Positions 1 through 5,252 of a DNA stretch of 5,276 nt are shown here, one piece after another (the first letter of the stretch is position 1; every line of letters starts with the position of its first letter). Both the position numbers and the translations under genes were made by a program. Below the pieces are notes generated by a model. It was not told where the DNA came from. It saw only the letters and a program-made list of their open reading frames with translations, and did not search any database. The DNA comes from Phycisphaerales bacterium (GTDB lineage Bacteria; Planctomycetota; Phycisphaerae; SM23-33): contig PMYM01000267.1 of NCBI GenBank assembly GCA_003171235.1, positions 1 to 5,276 of the forward strand. The letters are read 5' to 3'.

Positions 1-590
1 ATGGCCGGCTTCATCTCGCCGCGCTCGGCGATGACGCAGAAGCGGTCGATCAGGGCGGCCGGGACGGCCGGCTGGCGGGCCGAGGCCACGATCAGCAGCA
101 CGTCCATGTTGGCCGCTACCACCTTCTCGAAGTTCTCCCGGTCGTACTGGTCGCGGAGCTTGCCGCTGATGGGCGTGGGGCGGGACAGCAGCGTCCGCCG
201 CGGCTGGCGCGAGAGGATGAAGCCGTCCGCCCGCTGCTTATGGATGTCGGGGTCGCCGGAGTAGTCCAGGGCCAGGGCGAGGGCCACCTCGTCGCCGACG
301 ACCAGGGCCGATGAGCCCTTGGGCGGGCGGAAGGTGCCGGCCAGCCCGCACTGGAGCCGGCCCTGGGAGGTCTGCACGAACACCCCGCCGGGGAAGAGGC
401 CCATGACCATGCCCACGGTGCGCTGGCCGGCGGCCTCGGCCTGCTGGGCGGCGTCGCGCCAGGCGGGTATCTTCACCCGCTGGGGCAGGAGGGTTTCCCA
501 TTCCGGCGTGTCGAACTCGCCGGGCGCCTCCTTGCGGAAGCGGCTGTTCCAGTCTTTGACGCGCCTTTGCGCTTTGCCTTTGCGGGTCAT
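1..590 (-). CDS. rsgA: Ribosome small-subunit-dependent GTPase RsgA, N-terminal part (cut by window edge)
   Basis: RsgA is a circularly permuted GTPase that binds the 30S subunit and helps its late maturation in the cytosol. Reading from the ATG at 588-590 gives 196 codons before the window ends. Residues 1-20 are very basic (starting MTRKGKAQRR), as is common for the RsgA N-terminal tail. Residues about 57-138 form the OB-fold-like part (TVGMVMGLFPGGVFV, then VVGDEVAL at 97-104, then SRQPRRTLLSRP at 127-138). The GTPase domain then opens with the diagnostic stretch VVAANMDVLLIVAS (157-170) and ALIDRFCV (179-186). The NKxD (G4), P-loop (G1), G3 and C-terminal zinc-binding parts lie outside the window, so activity cannot be judged. 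Full-length family members are about 300-380 aa, so roughly half is present. The frame stays open upstream of this ATG, but the basic start fits and no better start codon is visible. There is no clear Shine-Dalgarno sequence. It lies 44 bases downstream of the 197-aa gene on the same strand and may have its own promoter in that gap. Confidence 0.93.
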   Translation of the reverse strand, partial: MTRKGKAQRRVKDWNSRFRKEAPGEFDTPEWETLLPQRVKIPAWRDAAQQAEAAGQRTVGMVMGLFPGGVFVQTSQGRLQCGLAGTFRPPKGSSALVVGDEVALALALDYSGDPDIHKQRADGFILSRQPRRTLLSRPTPISGKLRDQYDRENFEKVVAANMDVLLIVASARQPAVPAALIDRFCVIAERGEMKPA

Positions 591-603
591 GGTTGGCTTA
601 ACC

Positions 604-631
604 AGTGTAATACGCGAAATGACTTTGAGAA
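604..631 (-). promoter_or_regulatory. Putative rsgA promoter inside the gap after the 197-aa gene
   Basis: On the minus strand a TACACT (604-609; 4 of 6 matches to TATAAT) lies 16 bases downstream of TTCTCA (626-631; 4 of 6 to TTGACA). The -10 ends 13 bases before the rsgA ATG, so transcription would start about 7 bases before the start codon. The -10 is embedded in GTATTACACT, the same ten bases found before tyrS. The -35 is weak, and the call rests mostly on the shared decamer and its position. The decamer could instead be a protein-binding site. Confidence 0.42.
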
Positions 632-634
632 GGC

Positions 635-1228
635 CTAAACCGTCCGTTGGAGCGGCTGGCCGATCGTCCCCAGCACTTCCGCGCGCGAGCGGCTCCGGCG
701 GAAGGCGTCCGGCTGCAATTGGGCCGAGTCGATGACCGCGCCCTCCAGGCGTACCGCCGCCAGGCGGCCGGGGCCGCCGTCAACGTAGTCGCCGGCGGCA
801 ACCTGGTTGGCCAAAAGCCACCCCGAGACGTCCTGGTCGCACTCGGCGGGGTATTCCAGGCCGGTGACGAATTTCTCCCGCCCGGCTTGGGGCAGGCTGG
901 CCAGCACCAGCCGGCATCGGCAGGGGGGCGGGTCGCTTTCGCCCAGGGCGCCAAACTGGCGGAAATCGTCCCGCGCCGCCTGGCCGTCCCGGCGGTAAAA
1001 ATACAAACCGCTCTCCAGGGCGAACCGCTCCGGCGGCACGCCGATCATCTCCACCTGGCCTTGCGGCCCGACGCGGCAAATGCGGTAGATGGGCGTCCGC
1101 CGGTAAGCTTGCGACTCCAGCAGCAGGGCCACTTCCTCGGCCGTATACCCCACAGCCGTTGAAGTCTCAAAGTCGGCCACGAACAGCCCGACATACTTTT
1201 CCGGGTGCGCCAGGTGTGGCAGTTTCAT
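635..1228 (-). CDS. Conserved-looking hypothetical protein, 197 aa, translationally coupled to tyrS
   Basis: I do not recognise a named family. The protein is soluble-looking, with no signal peptide or membrane segment, and mixed alpha/beta in character. Residues 10-34 (EKYVGLFVADF, then VGYTAEEVALLL) look like a strand followed by a helix. Residues 45-80 contain TPIYRICRV, GVPPERFALESGLYFYRR and similar strand-rich stretches. Cys103 and Cys105 lie in a Pro-rich segment (PPPCRCRL), with Cys51 and Cys130 elsewhere, but no clear metal-binding pattern is formed. The Arg/Ser-rich stretch at 177-182 is followed by a helical C-terminus. The ATG (1226-1228) overlaps the tyrS stop as ATGA and has no Shine-Dalgarno sequence, so translation probably depends on ribosomes finishing tyrS. 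The stop is TAG at 635-637. Its place between tyrS and rsgA hints at a translation-related or housekeeping role; this is inference from position only. I have the impression of similar uncharacterised proteins in planctomycetes, but this needs a search. Confidence 0.8.
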   Translation of the reverse strand: MKLPHLAHPEKYVGLFVADFETSTAVGYTAEEVALLLESQAYRRTPIYRICRVGPQGQVEMIGVPPERFALESGLYFYRRDGQAARDDFRQFGALGESDPPPCRCRLVLASLPQAGREKFVTGLEYPAECDQDVSGWLLANQVAAGDYVDGGPGRLAAVRLEGAVIDSAQLQPDAFRRSRSRAEVLGTIGQPLQRTV

Positions 1229-2454
1229 CTAGAGGGGCTCTTAACGGTGATCCGCCCGAAGCGCAGCTTGCCGACCTTCAGCACCGCCCCGTCCTTGGGG
1301 GTGAGGGAGGCGTAGGGGTCGCTGATCCGCTGGCCGTCGATGCTGACGGCGTTCTGCTGGATCAACCGCCGCGCCTCGCTGTTGCTGGCGGCAAAGCCCG
1401 CCACCTTAACGATCAATTCCACGATGCCGATGGCGCCGGGCCCCACGACCACCTGGGGCATCTCCTCCGGCGTGCCGCCCTGGGAGAAGACCTTGGTGAA
1501 CTCCTCCTCGGCGGCGGCGCCGGCGGGCTGGCCGTGGTACTGCCCGACGATCATGCGGGCCAGGGTCGCCTTGGCCTGGCGCGGATGGGTGCGATTGGCG
1601 TCGGTCAGTTCGGCCACCTGGGCGCCCGGCAGGTCGGTCAGCAGGGTGAAATAGTTGGCCATCAGGTTGTCGGGAATGGACATGACCTTGCCGAACATGT
1701 CCTTGGGGGTGTCGGTCAGGCCGACGTAGTTGCCCTTGCTCTTGGACATCTTCTGCACGCCGTCCAGGCCCACCAGGATGGGCATGATGAGCACCACCTG
1801 GGCCGGCTGGCCGTAGGCCCGCTGGATGTCGCGCCCGGCAAGGTTGTTGAAGGTCTGGTCGCTGCCGCCCAGTTCCACGTCGGCCTGCACGCGGACGCTG
1901 TCGTAGGCCTGCATCAGCGGGTAGAGAAATTCGTGCACGCCGATGGGCGTCTGGTCCTTGAAGCGCAGGGCGAAGGTGTCGCGCTCCAGCATGCGGGCCA
2001 CGGTCATCTGCCCCGTCAGGTGCAGGATGTCGGCGAAGGTGAGTTGGCTGAGCCACTCGCTGTTGTAGCGGATCTCGCACTTGCCCTCGGAGGTGTCGAG
2101 GATCTTGCCCGCCTGCTCGAAGTAGGTGGCGGCGTTGGCCTGGATCTGCTCGGGCGAGAGCATGGGGCGGGTGGCGTTCTGGCCGGAGGGGTCGCCGATG
2201 CGGGCGGTGTAGTCGCCGATGATCAGCACCGCCTTGTGGCCCAGGTCCTGAAACTGGCGCAGCTTCCGCAGGACCACCGAGTGGCCAAGGTGAATGTCCG
2301 GGGCGGTGGGGTCCATGCCCAGTTTGACGCGCAGGGGCTTGCCGGTCTTGTAGGAAGCAGCCAGCCGGTTCTCCAGTTCCTGGGCCGAGTAAACCGCCTC
2401 GCTGCCGCGCAGCAGCAACTCCATTTGCGCATGAATGTCTTGTGTGCTTGCCAT
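1225..2454 (-). CDS. tyrS: Tyrosyl-tRNA synthetase, type 2 (HLGH/KMSKS), complete
   Basis: This class I aminoacyl-tRNA synthetase charges tRNA-Tyr with tyrosine using ATP in the cytosol. The 409-aa length fits the roughly 400-aa type-2 TyrS subfamily. The signature DPTAPDIHLGH is at 48-58, with the HIGH-type motif HLGH at 55-58. The tyrosine pocket is seen as YPLMQAYDS (178-186, with Gln182 and Asp185) and GGSDQTFN (196-203). A canonical KMSKS loop lies at 235-239. This differs from the KFGKS-type loop of the E. coli-like subfamily. Residues about 340-405 form a C-terminal S4-type RNA-binding domain (EARRLIQQNAVSIDGQRI at 360-377). No key residue is missing. The start at ATG 2452-2454 (MASTQDIHAQ) was chosen because the frame extends 36 codons further upstream to 2562, but that stretch has no family resemblance, is Pro-rich and contains the predicted promoter. 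The stop TGA overlaps the next gene's ATG by 4 bases. No Shine-Dalgarno sequence is needed if the mRNA is nearly leaderless. Confidence 0.97.
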   Translation of the reverse strand: MASTQDIHAQMELLLRGSEAVYSAQELENRLAASYKTGKPLRVKLGMDPTAPDIHLGHSVVLRKLRQFQDLGHKAVLIIGDYTARIGDPSGQNATRPMLSPEQIQANAATYFEQAGKILDTSEGKCEIRYNSEWLSQLTFADILHLTGQMTVARMLERDTFALRFKDQTPIGVHEFLYPLMQAYDSVRVQADVELGGSDQTFNNLAGRDIQRAYGQPAQVVLIMPILVGLDGVQKMSKSKGNYVGLTDTPKDMFGKVMSIPDNLMANYFTLLTDLPGAQVAELTDANRTHPRQAKATLARMIVGQYHGQPAGAAAEEEFTKVFSQGGTPEEMPQVVVGPGAIGIVELIVKVAGFAASNSEARRLIQQNAVSIDGQRISDPYASLTPKDGAVLKVGKLRFGRITVKSPSR

Positions 2455-2463
2455 AGGCCCCAA

Positions 2464-2492
2464 AGTGTAATACCCGCAAGGGCGGATTTCAA
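2464..2492 (-). promoter_or_regulatory. Putative tyrS promoter, near-leaderless transcript
   Basis: On the minus strand TTGAAA (2487-2492; 5 of 6 to TTGACA) is separated by exactly 17 bases from TACACT (2464-2469; 4 of 6 to TATAAT). The -10 lies within GTATTACACT and ends 9 bases before the tyrS ATG. Transcription would therefore start about 2-4 bases before the start codon. This supports the short start of tyrS and explains the lack of a Shine-Dalgarno sequence. The start site itself is inferred from spacing. Confidence 0.6.
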
Positions 2493-2557
2493 TTTTATGG
2501 GCGGGCGTGGAAGGCAATGCCTCAGTTTCGGGGGGAGGACAAGATAGGTGCTTTGGT

Positions 2558-2580
2558 GGCACAGGTTTTTAACCTGTGCC
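2558..2580. repeat. Perfect palindrome in the divergent intergenic region (REP-like)
   Basis: The arms GGCACAGGTT (2558-2567) and AACCTGTGCC (2571-2580) are perfect inverted repeats around a TTT loop. No T-run follows on either strand, and both neighbouring genes read away from it, so a simple intrinsic terminator is unlikely. It sits about 104 bases upstream of the tyrS ATG and 82 bases upstream of the exported-protein ATG. Sequences of the GGCACAGG...CCTGTGCC kind occur, to my recollection, as dispersed palindromes in planctomycete genomes. A REP-like element is the best guess; a dimeric-regulator operator is the alternative. Confidence 0.6.
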
Positions 2581-2626
2581 CCCAGCTCCCTGCATTTGAG
2601 GCATTACCGGTATCGAGCGATGTGGC

Positions 2627-2655
2627 TTGTGGCGGCGGGGGCCGCTCCATACAAT
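2627..2655 (+). promoter_or_regulatory. Putative promoter of the exported-protein/lipoprotein operon (leaderless)
   Basis: TACAAT (2650-2655; 5 of 6 to TATAAT) lies 17 bases after TTGTGG (2627-2632; TTG conserved, 3 of 6). The -10 ends 6 bases before the ATG at 2662, so transcription should start at or next to the A of the start codon. The spacer holds a small inverted repeat (GCGGC, four G, GCCGC; 2632-2645). The -10 and spacing are good and the -35 is weak. The position is what separates the true start at 2662 from the longer open frame that begins at 2548. Confidence 0.55.
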
Positions 2656-2661
2656 ACCGGC

Positions 2662-3729
2662 ATGGACGCCACGACATTCCGCCAAGCGGGACTGGCCGCT
2701 ATCTGTCTGAGCGCGACGCTGCTGGGGGCGGCGCTGGCCCAACCGGCCGGGCCGGACCAGACGGTCGACGAGCAGACCGCCAAGGCCTACGACGATTTCA
2801 CCCAGCAGGCTGCCAAGCAGACCGACGCCGTCGCCGAAAACCTCATCAAGCGATACGAGCTCAACGCCGACCAGCAGGAGCAGGCGCGCGAACTGGTCAA
2901 GCTCCACGCCGAGCAGTTCCTCAAGGATTATGGCCGGCAGATCTTCGACCTGCAGCGGCGGCTGCAGGCAACGGCCAAGATGGTCAGGGAAAACAACGTC
3001 CGCCCGGAGGACCTGCCCGAGGACATCCGCCAGGACCTGGCCCGGCGGGCCTTGGACATGGTCGATGCCACGCAGAAGCAATTGGATTCCTTCAGCGACG
3101 AGTTGGAGCAGACGCTCACCGACGCCCAAAAGGAGAAACTATCCACCGACCGAAAGGGTTTGCAGACGGTGATGAGGATGGGCAAGGCCCGGGTCCGCCA
3201 ACTGGGCGGCCTGCCGCCCGAAGAGCCCCCGCCCGAGCTGGGCCCCGACGGCCAGCCTGTGGCGGGTTCGCCCGGCGGGGCGGTCGCCTCCGCCCCCAGC
3301 GCCGGCGGCCCCGGCCTGCTCGCCCGCCCCGGCGGGGCGACGATCAACACCGACGCCTGGGAGGCGTACGTCAATCGCTTCATCGTCCAATACAAGTTCG
3401 ACGAGGTCCAGAAGATGAGGGCCCTGGAATTGCTGGCGAATTACAAGGACAAGGCCCAGCAGCTTCGCCAGCAGTGGGCCGCCAGCCAGCCGGCCTCCCA
3501 GCCGGCCTCCCAGCCGGCCAGTCAGCCCGATGACATGCCGGCCTTCCGCCGCCGCCTGGCCGCCGTCGGCCAGCAGAATAAGGCGCTGGCCGAATTGTTC
3601 GGCCAGCTCAAGGCCGAGCTGGACAAGCTCCCCACCCCCGGGCAGCGGCAATTGGCGGAGGCGGCCTCCCAGAGCGCCTCCCAACCGGCCTCCCAACCGG
3701 CCGGGACCGCCGCCGGGGCAGAGCGATAG
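2662..3729 (+). CDS. Exported helical protein with duplicated LTxxQ-like (Spy/CpxP-like) modules and SQPA linkers
   Basis: The 355-aa product starts with a predicted Sec signal peptide: hydrophobic residues about 9-24 and a likely cut after ALA at 24-26 (ALA|QP). The rest is polar and strongly helical with heptad-like stretches. Two modules can be seen. Module A has LIKRYELNADQQEQAREL (61-78), then a helical arm and ELEQTLTDAQKEKL (147-160). Module B has FIVQYKFDEVQKMRALEL (240-257), then ELDKLPTPGQRQLA (319-332). The paired segments align without gaps. LTDAQ (152-156) matches the LTxxQ motif of Spy/CpxP periplasmic chaperone-like proteins, and the others are variants. The modules are joined by a Pro/Gly/Ala-rich linker (about 182-228). 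Module B is interrupted at 275-289 by SQPA repeats, and more follow near the C-terminus. The upstream in-frame 38 codons were rejected because they lack family features and include the promoter. No Shine-Dalgarno sequence is visible. The lipoprotein gene follows after 4 bases. The Spy/CpxP relation is inference; no specific function can be assigned. Confidence 0.85.
   Translation: MDATTFRQAGLAAICLSATLLGAALAQPAGPDQTVDEQTAKAYDDFTQQAAKQTDAVAENLIKRYELNADQQEQARELVKLHAEQFLKDYGRQIFDLQRRLQATAKMVRENNVRPEDLPEDIRQDLARRALDMVDATQKQLDSFSDELEQTLTDAQKEKLSTDRKGLQTVMRMGKARVRQLGGLPPEEPPPELGPDGQPVAGSPGGAVASAPSAGGPGLLARPGGATINTDAWEAYVNRFIVQYKFDEVQKMRALELLANYKDKAQQLRQQWAASQPASQPASQPASQPDDMPAFRRRLAAVGQQNKALAELFGQLKAELDKLPTPGQRQLAEAASQSASQPASQPAGTAAGAER
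3481..3528 (+). repeat. In-frame 12-base tandem repeat encoding (ASQP)4
   Basis: Four consecutive 12-base units each encode Ala-Ser-Gln-Pro (residues 274-289 of the exported protein). The middle two are identical (GCCTCCCAGCCG). The outer units use AGC or AGT for Ser, and the last ends in CCC. It forms a flexible linker between two helical segments and could change length by slippage. Confidence 0.9.
3664..3699 (+). repeat. Second in-frame SQPA repeat tract near the C-terminus
   Basis: Three 12-base units encode ASQS, ASQP and ASQP (residues 335-346). The last two are identical (GCCTCCCAACCG) and differ from the first tract's unit by CAA in place of CAG. The tract precedes a short Ala/Gly tail and the stop. 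The tract-specific codon choice suggests each tract grew locally. Confidence 0.85.
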
Positions 3730-3733
3730 CATT

Positions 3734-5197
3734 ATGACCCGCCACCCATTGCCCCTGATCCTGCTGGCCGCCTGCCTGGGCGGATGCGCCGCCCCGCCGC
3801 AGCATCCGCCCCAGAACATCGGCGAATACGAGCAGCAACTGCAAACGGCGCCGCAGGACTTCACGCCCCTGTCCGTCGCCCTGCACAACGCCACCCGCGT
3901 CTTGAACGACGCCCTGCCGGCCCAGGAGCGGGTCTCTTCGCTGGAACTGCTCGAGCGGCTGGAACTGGCCGACGCCGACACCCTGGCCGCCCTGGCCGGA
4001 ATCCTCAAAGACCCCCAGGCCCCCGAACCGGTGCGCTCAGCCGTGGCGGGCTTCCTGGCGCGCAAGGGCTACGGCGTAGTCGAAACCGTCACCATGACGC
4101 CGCCCGTGCTGCCGGCCGACCTCCGCACCCGCCAGCAGATCCTGGATTACATCGAGGCCCACCCTTCGCCCATGGCCCTGGCCGAGGTCGTCAAACTGTG
4201 GGCGGGCGAAAAAGCACCCTCCGAGCAGGACGAGGTTCGCTTCCGCCGGCTGGTGGAGAAACTGGCCGGGCGGCAGTGGGACCTGGCCCTGCTGGAGGCC
4301 CTCAATTCAAAGGACTTCAACGCCCGCGGCTCGGCCATGGAAGTGCTGGCCAGCCGCATACAGGCCGGGCAGCTTGGCCCGCGCATCGCCGCCATGAACG
4401 CCCAGAGCGAGACCCTCCAGGCCCTGCAATACTTCTCCGATCAATTCGGCTACCTGCCGCGCACCCGCAGCGAACTGCTGGCCGCGGTCATCCTGTTCAA
4501 GCAGCCGCCGGAGATGCGCAAACTGGCCAGCCGGGTCGCCGCCAGGTGGGCCGCCGACGGCGGCTACCGCTTCAACATCCGCGACTATCACCTGCTGTCG
4601 CGACTGGCGGCCGACCCCTTGCGCAGCTTCCTGCCGCGGCAGGAGATGATCCAGCAGATCGCCGCCGCCATGTCCATGCATCGCGCCGGCCCGCCCGACC
4701 GCAAGCGCCTGGGGCGGGTGGTGGATTTCGCCGCCCAGGCCGACACCCTCACCCTGGCCGACCTGTGGAACATTATGCTCCTGGAGGGCGTGCTGGGCAG
4801 GCCGCGGGCACAGGAAGCCTTCCGCCGCATGGCCCAGAGCGACCGGGCCGACACCAAAAGCCGCTGGGCCGGGCTGATCACCTACGACCAGGGCCAGGCC
4901 GAGGCCAAACTCTACAATCCCGCCGAGAGCCGCGACGACCAGAACTACGTCCCCGGCGAGCAGATGCTGCGCGACGCGGCCGACAGCCTGTGCTACTTCG
5001 TGGGCCATTTCGACCGCGACTACGACGACCCCGCCCAGGTCGGCCCCGACGAACAGGAGATGCGGCTGATCCGCGACCAGAACCTCTACGGCCTGGTGCT
5101 CACCAGCCTCGCCGGCGGCATGATGAACGCCGCCTACCTCAACCCCGCCGGCGCCGTCATCGACCTGGGCGATTTCCCCATCGGCGCCAAACCGTAG
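3734..5197 (+). CDS. Predicted lipoprotein: helical repeat body plus JAMM/JAB-like C-terminal domain
   Basis: The 487-aa product begins with a type II signal peptide. The basic start MTRH and a short hydrophobic core lead to two candidate lipoboxes: LAAC (11-14) and LGGC (15-18). Cys18 is preferred because it leaves a longer hydrophobic core. The residue after it is Ala, not Asp. Residues about 45-115 and 145-220 are amphipathic helices, some HEAT-like (ADADTLAALAGILKD, then PVRSAVAGFLARKG). Residues 225-370 are also mostly helical. The segment 376-480 changes character. It starts with a strand pair (WAGLITYDQGQAEAKLYNP), then a helix, then CYFVGHFDRDYDDPAQVGPDE (420-440 in part), then a helix and two strands ending AGAVIDLG. 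This order resembles JAMM/JAB or DUF4329-like domains, but with His425-x-Asp427 where HxH is expected and no clear Ser-xx-Asp. The start at 3734 was chosen for the signal peptide, since the frame is open back to 3530. The gene lies 4 bases after the exported-protein gene, so the two are probably co-transcribed. The function is unknown. Confidence 0.86.
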   Translation: MTRHPLPLILLAACLGGCAAPPQHPPQNIGEYEQQLQTAPQDFTPLSVALHNATRVLNDALPAQERVSSLELLERLELADADTLAALAGILKDPQAPEPVRSAVAGFLARKGYGVVETVTMTPPVLPADLRTRQQILDYIEAHPSPMALAEVVKLWAGEKAPSEQDEVRFRRLVEKLAGRQWDLALLEALNSKDFNARGSAMEVLASRIQAGQLGPRIAAMNAQSETLQALQYFSDQFGYLPRTRSELLAAVILFKQPPEMRKLASRVAARWAADGGYRFNIRDYHLLSRLAADPLRSFLPRQEMIQQIAAAMSMHRAGPPDRKRLGRVVDFAAQADTLTLADLWNIMLLEGVLGRPRAQEAFRRMAQSDRADTKSRWAGLITYDQGQAEAKLYNPAESRDDQNYVPGEQMLRDAADSLCYFVGHFDRDYDDPAQVGPDEQEMRLIRDQNLYGLVLTSLAGGMMNAAYLNPAGAVIDLGDFPIGAKP

Positions 5198-5247
5198 GTC
5201 GGGTGACCTGGGCGACTTCCCCATCGGCGCCAAGCCGTAGGGCGGGT
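5162..5247 (+). repeat. 43-base direct tandem duplication of the lipoprotein gene's 3' end
   Basis: Copy 1 (5162-5204) covers the last codons (DLGDFPIGAKP), the TAG stop and seven following bases. Copy 2 (5205-5247) follows directly. They differ at 3 of 43 positions: GAT/GAC (Asp), AAA/AAG (Lys), and TAGGTC/TAGGGC after the stop. Copy 2 lies beyond the stop and out of frame with the gene. At the joint, AGGTC (5196-5200) and GACCT (5205-5209) could form a small hairpin. Confidence 0.92.
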
Positions 5248-5252
5248 GGCAT

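Noticed and set aside
1159..2547. Long plus-strand open frame of 462 codons opposite tyrS
   Set aside because: It is Gly/Val/His-rich shadow coding caused by high GC. The opposite strand has unmistakable TyrS motifs.
2455..2562. In-frame 36-codon N-terminal extension of tyrS
   Set aside because: It is Pro-rich, has no resemblance to TyrS and overlaps a good -35/-10 pair. The MASTQ start gives the usual family length.
2558..2580. Intrinsic terminator at the intergenic palindrome
   Set aside because: No T-run follows on either strand and no gene on either side reads into it.
2605..2612. TACCGGTA palindrome, with TACCGG again at 2655-2660
   Set aside because: It is only 8 bases and the second occurrence is partial. 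That is too short to claim an operator.
2632..2645. GCGGC/GCCGC inverted repeat in the spacer of the plus-strand promoter
   Set aside because: Five-base GC arms are expected by chance in this composition, so it is noted with the promoter only.
2548..2661. In-frame 38-codon extension of the exported protein
   Set aside because: It would bury the signal peptide and overlaps both a palindrome and the predicted promoter.
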